Assembly: GCA_934167965.1 (NCBI GenBank)
Contig: CAKPMJ010000002.1
Coordinates: 186,001 to 250,000 of the forward strand
Origin: an uncultured Clostridia bacterium
GTDB lineage: Bacteria; Bacillota; Clostridia; TANB77; CAG-508
Reading direction: 5' to 3'
Length of the DNA: 64,000 bases
Shown: one piece after another, positions 16,368 through 25,194 of the stretch
How the letters are laid out: every line of letters begins with the position of its first letter
How positions within the stretch are numbered: the stretch's first letter is position 1
Notes under the pieces: generated by a model
What the model saw: the letters and a program-made list of their open reading frames with translations, nothing else
What the model was told of the DNA's origin: nothing
The model's database searches: none
Made by a program: the position numbers and the translations under genes

Positions 16368-18218
16368 TTATTCAGCAATTTCATCAAATTGAGAATTATA
16401 AAGTTCTGCATATGCACCATTTTGTTTCATTAACTCATCATGATTTCCTTGTTCAACAATATTACCATCTTTCATAACCAAAATTAAATCAGCATTTTTT
16501 ATAGTTGATAATCTATGAGCAATAATAAATGATGTCTTTCCTTCTGTTAATTTGTCCATAGCTTTTTGAACAAGCTCTTCTGTCCTTGTGTCAACATTTG
16601 AAGTTGCTTCATCTAGTATTAAGAAAGGTGAATCTTCCATCATACCTCTTGCTATAGTAAGTAATTGTCTTTGTCCCGCTGATACATTATCATTTTCTGA
16701 AAGATGTGAATCATATCCCTTTGGAAGGGTTTTTATAAAGTGATGTAACCCTATTTCCTTACATATTTCTTTAACTTTTTCATCACTGATATTTTCTCTA
16801 TTATAAATAATATTTTCTTTTATAGTTCCATCAAATAACCATGTATCTTGTAAAACCATTGTAAATAAATCGTGAATATTTTTTCTAGTTAATTCTTTAG
16901 TTGATATTCCATCTATTTTTATATCACCTGAATTTATTTCATAAAATTTCATTAAAAGATTTACCATTGTAGTTTTACCCGCACCTGTTGGTCCTACTAT
17001 TGCTACTTTTTGACCAGGCATAGCAGTTGCTGTAAAGTTCTTAATTGTTGGTTTGTCATTGTCTTCATATTGGAAAACTACATTTTCAAATTCAATTTTT
17101 CCTTTAGCATTATCTTTATTTAACACTTTTGTTATTTTATCTTGGTTTTCCATTTCTTTTTCATCTAAAAATTCAAATACTCTTTCACTTGCTGCAGCTG
17201 TTGATTGAAGTGATGTCATTGCTTGAGCTATTTCTGATAATGGTGATGTGAATAATCTTACATAAGTTATAAATGCAACTATTACACCAAATGATATAAT
17301 ATCTTTCATTACAAGTAAAGCCCCCACTATACATACAGCAACATATCCAAAGTTTCCTATAAACACCATTAAAGGTTGCATTATTCCAGATAAAAATTGA
17401 CTTTTTCTATTTGCTTCATAAACTTTTTTATTATATTCATCAAATTTTTTATCTGATTCTTTTTTACCATTATATACTTTTACTACATTTAACCCAGAAT
17501 ATATTTCTTCAATATGACCATTTAAGTTTCCTAATTCTGTTTGTCTTGCCGTAAAATATTTTTGTGAATTTTTTAGTATTAATATCATTCCTGAAAATCC
17601 AATTACGCTTGATGCTATTGCAGTAATTGCCATAATCCAATTTGTTGCAAACATCATTATAATTGTTCCTAAAAATAATGTAGAACTGCTTACCAAAGTT
17701 GCTAAAGATTGATTCATTGATTGTGCTATTGTATCTACATCATTTGTTACTCTAGATAAAGTATCTCCCGCTTGATGTTTGTCAAAATATTTTAATGGTA
17801 ATTTATTTATCTTTGTTGATATTCTACTTCTTAGACTTTTAGCAAATTTATTTGCTACATCTGTCATACATATAGCTTGAATAAAATTAAACAAACTACT
17901 ACATACATATATACATACTAAGAATAATGAAATTGATTTTACTTTATTCATATCCATTATTCCCATAAGTCCATTAGATATCTCATCAGTTAAATCTGAT
18001 AACTTATTTGGAGCTGATATTGATAATACTGAACTTAATATTGCCAAAACTAAAGAAACATAAATAAATATTCTAAATTTCTTTAATTCTCTAAATAATC
18101 TTTTTAGAGCACTCTTAAAATCTTTTGCTTTTTCTCCTATACCCATTCCTGGAGGTCCACCCATAGGCCCTCCCATTCGTCTTTTTGGAGGTTTTGTTTT
18201 ATTTTCTTCATTACTCAT
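16368..18218 (-). CDS. ABC exporter half-transporter, consensus ATPase site
   Basis: Type IV (MDR-like) ABC exporter subunit, 616 residues. The N-terminal tail is Pro/Gly/Arg-rich (RRMGGPMGGPPGMG), common in Clostridia exporters. Six membrane helices follow (~50-330), then an ATPase domain: Walker A GPTGAGKTT, Q-loop VLQDTWLFDG, signature VSAGQRQLL, Walker B FLILDEATSNVD with the catalytic Glu present, and H-loop IIAHRLSTI. The start overlaps the upstream partner by 8 nt. With that partner it should form a heterodimer exporting drugs, lipids or peptides; the substrate is not predictable. The 3' end meets the sortase terminator. Confidence 0.92.
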   Translation of the reverse strand: MSNEENKTKPPKRRMGGPMGGPPGMGIGEKAKDFKSALKRLFRELKKFRIFIYVSLVLAILSSVLSISAPNKLSDLTDEISNGLMGIMDMNKVKSISLFLVCIYVCSSLFNFIQAICMTDVANKFAKSLRSRISTKINKLPLKYFDKHQAGDTLSRVTNDVDTIAQSMNQSLATLVSSSTLFLGTIIMMFATNWIMAITAIASSVIGFSGMILILKNSQKYFTARQTELGNLNGHIEEIYSGLNVVKVYNGKKESDKKFDEYNKKVYEANRKSQFLSGIMQPLMVFIGNFGYVAVCIVGALLVMKDIISFGVIVAFITYVRLFTSPLSEIAQAMTSLQSTAAASERVFEFLDEKEMENQDKITKVLNKDNAKGKIEFENVVFQYEDNDKPTIKNFTATAMPGQKVAIVGPTGAGKTTMVNLLMKFYEINSGDIKIDGISTKELTRKNIHDLFTMVLQDTWLFDGTIKENIIYNRENISDEKVKEICKEIGLHHFIKTLPKGYDSHLSENDNVSAGQRQLLTIARGMMEDSPFLILDEATSNVDTRTEELVQKAMDKLTEGKTSFIIAHRLSTIKNADLILVMKDGNIVEQGNHDELMKQNGAYAELYNSQFDEIAE

Positions 18219-19971
18219 TTTCTAGTTCCTCCTTTGATAATTGTGATAATGCAATTTCTTTGTACACTTCACAAGTCTTAAGTAACTCCTTATGAGTTCC
18301 TATACCTGCTATTTTTCCTTCATCTAAAACTACTATTTTATCTGCATTCATAATTGTACCTATTCTTTGCGCAACTATCAAATTAGTTGCATCTGATGTG
18401 TATTTTTTTAATTCTTTTCTTAATATGCTATCTGTCTTATAATCTAGCGCTGAAAAACTATCATCAAAAATATAAATCTCTGGATCTCTTGCAATCGCTC
18501 TAGCTATTGCTAACCTTTGTTTTTGTCCTCCTGATACATTTGTACCTCCTGAAGCTATATGTGTATCATATTGTTCTTCCATCTTTTCTACAAATTCTGT
18601 TGCTTGAGCTACTTTTACTGCTTCCTTTATTTTTTGATTAGTAATCTCTCCTTTTCCGTTTTCTCCATAAGATACATTTGAATTAACAGTTCCATCAAAC
18701 ATTACTGCTTTTTGTGGTACATATCCTAACTTATTATGCAAGTTTTCAAGTTTATATTCTTTTACATTTACTCCATCTACTAAAACTTCTCCATCTGTAA
18801 CGTCATAAAATCTAGGAACTAGATTTATTAAAGTAGATTTTCCACTTCCTGTAGATCCAATAAATGCAACCGTTTCTCCTTTATTAGCTTTAAATGATAT
18901 ATTCTCTAATAAATATTCATCTGCATCTGGATATTTAAAATACACACTTTTAAATTCAACTGTTCCTTTTTCTTTGGTTTCTTCATTAAATGTTCCTTCT
19001 TTAATTGATAAATCTATATCTAAAACTTCATTTATACGTTTTGCAGAAACTTCTGCTCTTGGAAACATCATAAATATCATTGCTAACATTAAGAATGACA
19101 TTATTACTTGCATTGCATAAGAGCTAAATACAACCATATCACCAAATAAGCCCAATTTATCCATCATTGCTGCATCTCTTATTAAATATGCACCTACAAA
19201 GTAAATAGAAAGTGTTAAACCATACATTACTAGATACATTACAGGTTGCATTACAGAAAATGTTTTTTGGTTAAATAATTGTTGCTTTGTCAATTTAGTA
19301 TTTACTTCTTCAAATTTATTTTCTTGATATTCTTCTGCATTAAATGCTCTAACTACCCTAATTCCTATCAAGTTTTCTCTAGTTACTCCATTTAGTTTAT
19401 CTATTAATTTTTGTACAATTTTGAATCTAGGAAGAACTATAATCATTATTGTTCCTATTGCAACAAATAATATTGCAATTGCTCCTCCTGTAATTGCACT
19501 CCATTGCCAACTTTTATTTAATATTTTTGTTATTGCCCATACTGCTGTAATCGGAGCTTTTATCATTAGTTGTAATCCCATAGCAACTAGCATTTGAATT
19601 TGTGTTATATCATTTGTTGTTCTTGTTATTAAACTACTAGTAGAAAATTCTTTTATTTCTTGCATTCCTAAATTTTCTACTTTATCAAATAATTTTTTTC
19701 TAATAGCCATTGAGAATCTTGCTGATACTGTTGATGCAAAATATCCTGTTATAACTGCTGCTATTAAACTTCCAAATGCACATGCCATCATATATCCACC
19801 ATTTTTTAATATCTCTGACATTTGGCTTCCTTCTGTCTGTACAAGTTTTGTTATTTCTGACATGTAATCAGGTATTTTTAATTCTAACCACACTTGAACA
19901 GATACTAATGCTACTATTATTATTGCTATAATCCATTCCCTTTTCTTTAAGTTTTTTAATAATTTAATCAT
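18211..19971 (-). CDS. ABC exporter half-transporter, degenerate ATPase site
   Basis: Partner subunit, 586 residues, six membrane helices (~15-310) and an ATPase domain: Walker A GSTGSGKST, signature VSGGQKQRL, and Walker B IYIFDDSFSALD. In place of the usual catalytic Glu there is Asp followed by Ser, and the switch region reads VAQRIGTI without the H-loop His. This is the asymmetry known for heterodimeric exporters such as TM287/288 and BmrCD. GGAGGAGA precedes the ATG. It is the first gene of a two-gene operon and follows the OapA-like gene by 38 nt. Confidence 0.92.
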   Translation of the reverse strand: MIKLLKNLKKREWIIAIIIVALVSVQVWLELKIPDYMSEITKLVQTEGSQMSEILKNGGYMMACAFGSLIAAVITGYFASTVSARFSMAIRKKLFDKVENLGMQEIKEFSTSSLITRTTNDITQIQMLVAMGLQLMIKAPITAVWAITKILNKSWQWSAITGGAIAILFVAIGTIMIIVLPRFKIVQKLIDKLNGVTRENLIGIRVVRAFNAEEYQENKFEEVNTKLTKQQLFNQKTFSVMQPVMYLVMYGLTLSIYFVGAYLIRDAAMMDKLGLFGDMVVFSSYAMQVIMSFLMLAMIFMMFPRAEVSAKRINEVLDIDLSIKEGTFNEETKEKGTVEFKSVYFKYPDADEYLLENISFKANKGETVAFIGSTGSGKSTLINLVPRFYDVTDGEVLVDGVNVKEYKLENLHNKLGYVPQKAVMFDGTVNSNVSYGENGKGEITNQKIKEAVKVAQATEFVEKMEEQYDTHIASGGTNVSGGQKQRLAIARAIARDPEIYIFDDSFSALDYKTDSILRKELKKYTSDATNLIVAQRIGTIMNADKIVVLDEGKIAGIGTHKELLKTCEVYKEIALSQLSKEELENE

Positions 19972-20009
19972 ATATTCTCCTCCATCTTTTTTTGTTTATA
20001 TTGTACTCT

Positions 20010-20540
20010 CTATTTATAAAATTTGTTTAAAATTATTCCTGCAATATGTACAATTGGTGTGGATTCTTTTTTTGCAATATCTTTACCTAAAGCCTTTCCA
20101 CTAACAGTTAATGATGCAACTAATGCACTTATAAAAAACTGTACATTACTTGGTAAACCATAACTATTAATTATCTTCATTGCTATCATTGTACTTATTG
20201 CACCACTTACTACTCCACAAATATCACCAATTACGTCTGCACATATATTTGCAACTTTCGAAGCATTTTTTATTAATTTTAAAGATGTTGTTGCTCCTTT
20301 TATTTTTTTTGTAGCTTTAGCATTAAAATCTGATTCATTTGCTACTGTTACTGCAACTCCAACGATATCAAAAAAAATACCTATTAATATTACCAATACT
20401 AAAATTATTATTGCCCAAAATATATTTAAATTTGATACACCATTTGATGATACATATGATATTAATCCTGATAAAATAAATGTTAATATAAATGATTCTA
20501 TAACCCATTTTATATGTGAATTGTTCTCTTTTTCTTTCAA
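20010..20540 (-). CDS. oapA: OapA-like membrane protein (OLE RNA partner)
   Basis: A 176-residue integral membrane protein with about four hydrophobic segments (~12-28, 40-62, ~108-125, ~135-150). A conserved-looking central stretch has basic and acidic residues: ESDFNAKATKKIKGA (~69-83) and NICADVIGDICGVVSGA (~99-115). Proteins of this shape are often labelled Mg2+/Co2+ transporter CorB/DUF21-like in Clostridia. OLE-associated protein A, which binds OLE RNA at the membrane, has this size and topology and is encoded immediately downstream of the ole gene, exactly the arrangement here. The start is TTG at 20540 with GAGGTG 7-8 nt upstream. The call leans on context; alignment to known OapA would settle it. 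Confidence 0.75.
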   Translation of the reverse strand: MKEKENNSHIKWVIESFILTFILSGLISYVSSNGVSNLNIFWAIIILVLVILIGIFFDIVGVAVTVANESDFNAKATKKIKGATTSLKLIKNASKVANICADVIGDICGVVSGAISTMIAMKIINSYGLPSNVQFFISALVASLTVSGKALGKDIAKKESTPIVHIAGIILNKFYK

Positions 20541-20572
20541 TTATTACACCTCTATATTTTATTTTTTAAAGC

Positions 20573-21120
20573 AAAAAAAGATGGTCAAAATCTAAGTAAA
20601 TTTTACGGTTTAGGTCTAGTTGAATTTCTCTGTTTTCTACTATATATTACTACATAGCCGTTTCCATTTAAAGAAAACATCTAATATTATATTAGACACC
20701 AGATCGCCACTTAAGTCCGTACCTTAATCCTTAGACTTCTATGCTCTTTGCTAGCAAACATTCTAGAAGTTTTCCTTAAGCACACTTTAATTTATTACTA
20801 GTCTCTTTTGCAAATGCAATTTCATAATTGTTTAACTAATCCCAATACATTCACTCAAGACAGGCTACACTATGCATTTCGTGTCTTGGCACTCAGCATA
20901 GGTTACACTTAATTTGTTCAATATTTTAAACTTAATATAAGCCTCCGCGAAACCAGGGAGTTACATATATGCCATTATATGCTACCCTAATTTCTTACTC
21001 CCTATACACACGCACAACTGGCATTATGCGCATATACAAGGAACTTCATCGATATGCCCTTTAATGGATTTTTAGCCCCATCCTCGTAATAAACAGTATG
21101 ACTAGAATAATGCACCATCG
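20573..21120 (-). ncRNA. ole: large structured RNA, best fit OLE RNA
   Basis: About 548 nt of non-coding, distinctly more GC-rich sequence on the minus strand, directly upstream of the OapA-like gene. Its ends pair: GATGGT at the 5' end (21119-21114) with ACCATC at the 3' end (20585-20580), followed by a T7 run. A second long-range helix joins TCTAGT (21106-21101) with ACTAGA (20620-20615). Internal hairpins include GGGAGT/ACTCCC, CAAGACA/TGTCTTG, ACTTCTA/TAGAAGT and AAGTC/GACTT. Length, complexity and the oapA-like neighbour fit OLE (ornate, large, extremophilic) RNA, which forms a membrane-bound RNP linked to Mg2+, cold and alcohol stress. It lacks tmRNA and RNase P landmarks. Confidence 0.78.
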
Positions 21121-21126
21121 TTTAAT

Positions 21127-21155
21127 ATTATATCATATTATATTTTTTTTGTAAA
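21127..21155 (-). promoter_or_regulatory. strong sigma-A promoter of the OLE-like RNA
   Basis: On the minus strand: TTTACA at 21155-21150, a 17-bp spacer, and TATAAT at 21132-21127. The predicted start, about 7 nt downstream, falls at the 5' partner of the terminal helix near 21120. Confidence 0.8.
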
Positions 21156-21181
21156 TATTTACCACTCTGAATTCTTATATA

Positions 21182-21215
21182 AAAAAAATCAGGAGTACTT
21201 CCCCTGATTTTTTTA
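21182..21215 (-). terminator. intrinsic terminator of the Spo0E-like gene
   Basis: An A-rich ATCAGG/CCTGAT stem followed by a T-run on the minus strand. It isolates the Spo0E-like gene from the RNA gene downstream. Confidence 0.8.
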
Positions 21216-21217
21216 TA

Positions 21218-21355
21218 TTATACATTTACCTTATAATATTTTGCAATTAGCTCATCTAATTCAACACTTAGTTTATATATTACTTCGTAATCTTCTCCAT
21301 TTTCAATACTTTTATTTAATTTATCTCTTAACTTGCAAATTTCATCATTTAACAT
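21218..21355 (-). CDS. Spo0E-like aspartyl-phosphate phosphatase peptide
   Basis: A 45-residue protein read directly from the sequence. Helix 1 is MLNDEICKLRDKLNKSIE; helix 2 contains the family signature S-x-E-L-D in LSVELDELIAKYY. Spo0E-type peptides dephosphorylate Spo0A-P and so restrain sporulation. The length, two-helix layout and SxELD motif all fit. The ATG at 21355 is preceded by AAAGGAGC with good spacing, and a terminator follows immediately. It probably forms a monocistronic unit upstream of the OLE-like RNA. Confidence 0.88.
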   Translation of the reverse strand: MLNDEICKLRDKLNKSIENGEDYEVIYKLSVELDELIAKYYKVNV

Positions 21356-21538
21356 TTTGATCGCTCCTTTAAATGCATTTTTTTATATAATATGATAAAA
21401 ATTTTCTTTTTCTTTATTCTATTATAAAATTAACACATAATCTTTTCTTAGTCAATACTTTTTTATGTTTTTTTACAAGTTTCGTATGACCTTATTTTAC
21501 TGTGTTTTTCAGCATTTTACAGCAATCGACAATTAACT

Positions 21539-22807
21539 TTATTTAACTACAGAAATTACCATTTTTTCTTGTTTAAAAATATCATCAAAAACTCTTTTTG
21601 CAATTGTGCTATCTACACTTTCAATTTCTTCAATATAATCAAAACTGTTTATACCTTTCATGAAATCAGATAAAAACATTCTTGCAATATCTCCAACATC
21701 ATTATACTCTTTTACATATGCTCCATAAATCATCTTTTTTATTCTTTCAAAATCTCCTTCATTTATACCATTTGTTTTAATCTCATTTATCTCTGCTTTT
21801 AAACTATCATTTAATTTATATGGATCTCTTGATGTCCCTGTTATCAGTATGTGAGCATAATCATCTGTAAACTCGTATTCAAATGTAGGTACAGATAATA
21901 AAATTCCTTCATTATATAATCTTTGATATAATTTAGAGCTTTCTCCTATCAACATATTTAATAATATTTCTATTGCTATATGTGTGCTGACTTTTTCCCT
22001 TTTTTCAACAGGTTTACACTTTATTCCAACCGCAAATAAAGGAATACTTACATTCATTGTTGCCTCTGTTTTATCTTTAACTATACTTTCCTCTTCATTT
22101 TCATATATTCTCTTTATTTCGCCTTCTGACTTCTTGTCAATTAATCTATTTTGAATTTCTTTTAAAATTTGTTCTGGCTCAAAATCACCGCATACAACTA
22201 AACACATATTTCCTGGATTGTAAAATGTATTATAACATTTATATAAAATATCCTTATCTATATGGCTTATTGTTTCTATTGTTCCTGTTATATCTAATTT
22301 TACTGAATTTTGGTGATACATCGCTTCTAATGCATTTAAATATACTTTCCATTCTGGATAATCATCATACATCATTATTTCTTGACCAATTATCCCTTTT
22401 TCTTTCTCTACATTTTCATCAGTAAAATATGGATGTTGAACGTAATCCATTAACTCATCTAATGCTTCATAAAATTTATCTGTACATTCATATAAATATG
22501 CTGTGTGATTATTGGTTGTATAAGCATTAGCATTAACTCCTAGGTCTGTTAATACATCTAAACTATTTTTTCCATTTTCTTGTTCAAACATCTTGTGCTC
22601 CAAGAAGTGTGCTACTCCTTTTGGAACTTCTGTTACTTCTTGTTCTCCCGGAACGATAAATTTGCTATCATTTGATCCATAATGTGTGCCCCATATAACA
22701 AATTTCTTCTGTATTCCCTTTTTAGGTATAATCATAACTGTTAATCCATTTTTCAATTTTTCTGTATATACCTTTTCTTTTATTTTTAAATTTTCTAAAA
22801 CTTGCAT
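21539..22807 (-). CDS. ymfH: M16 family zinc peptidase YmfH (EF-P modification associated)
   Basis: A 422-residue M16B-type protein. The inverted zinc motif HFLEH is present (~67-71), with a downstream Glu supplied by the region ENVEKEKGIIGQEIMMYDDYP, so this subunit should hydrolyse. In B. subtilis YmfH with YmfF is needed for 5-aminopentanol modification of elongation factor P; the mechanism is unclear. It is the second gene of a two-gene operon; its start is 2 nt after the YmfF stop, with AAAGGAA upstream. No membrane segments or signal peptide. Confidence 0.88.
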   Translation of the reverse strand: MQVLENLKIKEKVYTEKLKNGLTVMIIPKKGIQKKFVIWGTHYGSNDSKFIVPGEQEVTEVPKGVAHFLEHKMFEQENGKNSLDVLTDLGVNANAYTTNNHTAYLYECTDKFYEALDELMDYVQHPYFTDENVEKEKGIIGQEIMMYDDYPEWKVYLNALEAMYHQNSVKLDITGTIETISHIDKDILYKCYNTFYNPGNMCLVVCGDFEPEQILKEIQNRLIDKKSEGEIKRIYENEEESIVKDKTEATMNVSIPLFAVGIKCKPVEKREKVSTHIAIEILLNMLIGESSKLYQRLYNEGILLSVPTFEYEFTDDYAHILITGTSRDPYKLNDSLKAEINEIKTNGINEGDFERIKKMIYGAYVKEYNDVGDIARMFLSDFMKGINSFDYIEEIESVDSTIAKRVFDDIFKQEKMVISVVK

Positions 22808-22809
22808 AC

Positions 22810-24105
22810 CTATTCCTTTCCTTTTAAAAAGTATATTGTATTTAGCTTAACTTTTTTAGCTATATTTTGAATTTGGTCTTTTGTTACATTCTGGATTTTT
22901 TTAATATAATCATCAATTGTTACCTCTGAATTGCTTAATTCTTGTCCTAAAAAGTAAATAATCAATGTATCTTGCTCATCATCCATCGAAACAATACTTG
23001 ATATAATTCCCTTTTTTACATTTTCAATTTCCCCTTCAGTAAAATCGCCATTCTTCATATCTTCTATTTGTTGTTTTATTATTTCTACTGCTTTTTCGAA
23101 ATTACATATTTCTATTCCACAAATAACAAATACGTTACTTTTATTTTTCATATACATTGAACTTGCACTATATGCTAAACTTGCTTTTTCTCTTACGTTT
23201 TGAAATAATTTAGAATTAGCACTTCCTCCAAGTATAGCATTATATAACATAGCTTCATACCTAATGTTTTCATTGTTTAAGTCATTATCATCTAGTAAAA
23301 CATCATATCCCATAACGAGTTTTCCTTGTGTTACATCTAGTGCTTCTTCCACTGTTCTTTCATCTTTGGGCTCTTCTCTTTTTTCGATATTACTTACACA
23401 GAATTTAGGTTCTCTTTCATTCAGCTTCTTAATATTTTCATTATTTTGTATTATGTCTTTTACATCTATATTGTCCAAGTTTCCAGAAACAAAAATATCT
23501 ATTTTACATTCATTTATCAATTTTTTATAATATTCATATAAATTTTTAGCATCTATTCCTTCTATATCTTCGACATATCCAAATTTGTATAGTCCCGCTG
23601 GTGAATCCTTATACATTTCTTCTACACATCTAAACACTGCATATTTTGCTTTATTATCCTTTTTTGCTTCTATTATTTGTTTCACATTTTCCTTTTCATG
23701 TTTTATATATTCCTCATTAAATCCTTCATTTTCTATTAATGGATTAAATACTATATCTGAAATCATTTCTATCTCTTGTTTCAACATATTTTCACCATCA
23801 TGCGGAAGAAATTTATCATTTAAACTTTCTAGATAAAATTTTAATACATGATTGTCTCCTATTTTGTCTAATCCACAATTGAATTCTGCTCCATACATTT
23901 CTTCTAATTTTTTGCTTATTTCTTCTTGTGTTTTATATTTTGCATTTCCTCTTCTTAATACAGATGATAATACTGCATTTCTAGTTACATTTTCTTTTGT
24001 TAATGGCGTTGTTAAAAATATTGATATTAAGTTTGTTTTAAACTTATTTGTATCTATTAAATGTAATTGTATTCCATTTGCTATTTTTTCTTTTTTATAT
24101 CTCAT
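22810..24105 (-). CDS. ymfF: M16-like protein YmfF (inactive partner)
   Basis: Partner of YmfH, 431 residues from the chosen start. It has the M16 fold signature regions (LSSVLRRGN, EEMYGAEFNCG, GNLD) but no HxxEH zinc motif; the corresponding position reads LSSVLRRGNAKY. It does carry the R/Y-type partner region (FQNVREKASLAYSASS), as in non-catalytic M16B subunits. Start: an in-frame ATG at 24129 lacks a ribosome binding site; the ATG at 24105 follows AAAGGAAAGTGAG and gives a typical opening MRYKKEKIANG. The operon order ymfF-ymfH matches Bacillus. Confidence 0.85.
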   Translation of the reverse strand: MRYKKEKIANGIQLHLIDTNKFKTNLISIFLTTPLTKENVTRNAVLSSVLRRGNAKYKTQEEISKKLEEMYGAEFNCGLDKIGDNHVLKFYLESLNDKFLPHDGENMLKQEIEMISDIVFNPLIENEGFNEEYIKHEKENVKQIIEAKKDNKAKYAVFRCVEEMYKDSPAGLYKFGYVEDIEGIDAKNLYEYYKKLINECKIDIFVSGNLDNIDVKDIIQNNENIKKLNEREPKFCVSNIEKREEPKDERTVEEALDVTQGKLVMGYDVLLDDNDLNNENIRYEAMLYNAILGGSANSKLFQNVREKASLAYSASSMYMKNKSNVFVICGIEICNFEKAVEIIKQQIEDMKNGDFTEGEIENVKKGIISSIVSMDDEQDTLIIYFLGQELSNSEVTIDDYIKKIQNVTKDQIQNIAKKVKLNTIYFLKGKE

Positions 24106-24192
24106 TTTCTCACTTTCCTTTCTGCTCATTAGTATACTACATTTTCAATTAAGTATGCAATATTTTACTTTAGTTTTTTATATTAAAAATTC

Positions 24193-24225
24193 AAAAGCGA
24201 GAAGATTTTATATCTTCCCGCTTTT
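24193..24225 (-). terminator. intrinsic terminator downstream of rpsU
   Basis: AAAAGCG...CGCTTTT stem of about 14 bp with one mismatch and a 5-nt loop, shortly after the rpsU stop. Confidence 0.8.
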
Positions 24226-24234
24226 ATGTATTAA

Positions 24235-24405
24235 TTAAAACTTTCTTTTTCTAGCTGCCTCTGATTTTTTCTTTCTTTTTACACTAGGTTTTTCATAATG
24301 CTCTCTTTTACGAACTTCTTGAATAACACCATTTCTGGCACATTGTCTCTTAAATCTTTTTAAAGCATCTTCTATATTTCCATTATTAACTTTTATCTCT
24401 GACAT
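24235..24405 (-). CDS. rpsU: 30S ribosomal protein S21
   Basis: A 56-residue basic protein translated by eye: it opens MSEIKVNNGN and continues with LKRFKRQCARNGVIQEVRKR and HYEKPSVKRKKKSEAARKRK, the S21 pattern. S21 binds the platform of the 30S subunit near the anti-Shine-Dalgarno. AGGGGGGAA sits 8 nt before the ATG. It has its own promoter and terminator; the common rpsU-yqeY pairing is not kept, since yqeY lies by topA. Confidence 0.95.
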   Translation of the reverse strand: MSEIKVNNGNIEDALKRFKRQCARNGVIQEVRKREHYEKPSVKRKKKSEAARKRKF

Positions 24406-24426
24406 TATTTATTCCCCCCTTCCGGT

Positions 24427-24442
24427 CATACACAACTGTATG
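24427..24442 (-). promoter_or_regulatory. small hairpin in the rpsU leader
   Basis: CATACA/TGTATG 6-bp stem with a 4-nt loop, just upstream of the rpsU Shine-Dalgarno. It could be an S21 feedback element or simply chance; no T-run follows. Confidence 0.35.
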
Positions 24443-24471
24443 TGGGATCTCTTACCCTATATACGCTCTAT

Positions 24472-24501
24472 ATTATACTCTATATTTAGTGGACTTGTCA
24501 A
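24472..24501 (-). promoter_or_regulatory. sigma-A promoter of rpsU
   Basis: On the minus strand: TTGACA at 24501-24496, an 18-bp spacer, and TATAAT at 24477-24472. Confidence 0.75.
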
Positions 24502-24568
24502 GTTATATTTAAAGTTTTTTAGAAAATACCAATTTATTAAGATAAAATACTCTATTCAATAAACATAC

Positions 24569-25194
24569 TTATTTTAAATTGTCTATCTCTTCTTTACTAA
24601 GACCTGTTGCTTTTATAATATCTGATATATTAATATTTAGATTTAATAATTCCTTTGCTATTTCTAATTGCTTTTTTCGTTCTCCTTCTTTTATTCCTTC
24701 TCTTCGTCCTTCTTCTTTTCCTACTTCATTTGCATACTGCTTTATCGCTTTTTCATCCATTATATGTTTCATTCTTAGTCTTGCTAATTCTCTTTCTCTT
24801 TCATCTTGCTGAATTTTATTTAATTCGTTTTTTGCCTCTTTGATATCTTCATTTTCTTTCATATCTTCTTCACCTACTTTTTCAGGATATAATAAGAACT
24901 TTGCCCATATCTTTAATTTGTCATTCTTGTCTATCTGTTCATTATCCAAAGCCTTTATTAACTTTGGTAATTCGATTATATGCAACTCTAACATTTCTGT
25001 CAATACTTTTTTACTAAATTCTTCTTCTTTTATCTCCCATTTAGTGTGACTTTTTGGTATGTCTTTTAATTAGATAGTATACTATTAATTAGTCCTTTTG
25101 TGATTTTTTCATTTCCTACATGTCCAAATATTCTTTTGAATACATAATCATTTGTTGGCTTTAGTGCCTCCTCTGTTTCTTTTTGTTTTGCTAT
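24569..25194 (-). pseudogene. remnant of an Rpn/PD-(D/E)XK nuclease-family transposase gene
   Basis: Two out-of-frame pieces of one gene. The 5' piece (25194-25066) encodes KPTNDYVFKRIFG...ITKGLINSIL, the N-terminal signature of Rpn (recombination-promoting nuclease / PD-(D/E)XK transposase) proteins, then meets a stop. The 3' piece (from ~25060 to 24569) encodes TKWEIKEEEFSKKVLTEML..., a Glu/Arg-rich coiled coil with GKEEGRREGIKEGE, and the usual small C-terminal helix LSKEEIDNL. The middle, with the nuclease core, is missing. A perfect AGGAGG stands 7 nt before ATA where an ATG is expected. The longest open piece (24569-25003, 144 codons, TTG start) might still be translated, but without the catalytic core. 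Confidence 0.75.

Noticed and set aside
18211..19971. Broken ATPase in the first ABC subunit
   Set aside because: The missing catalytic Glu and H-loop His are the normal degenerate site of heterodimeric exporters, not decay; all other motifs are intact.
20573..21120. tmRNA or RNase P RNA for the large structured RNA
   Set aside because: No tRNA-like acceptor/T-arm with CCA and no resume-type peptide frame for tmRNA; no conserved RNase P core such as GAGGAAAGTC. The neighbour and length fit OLE better.
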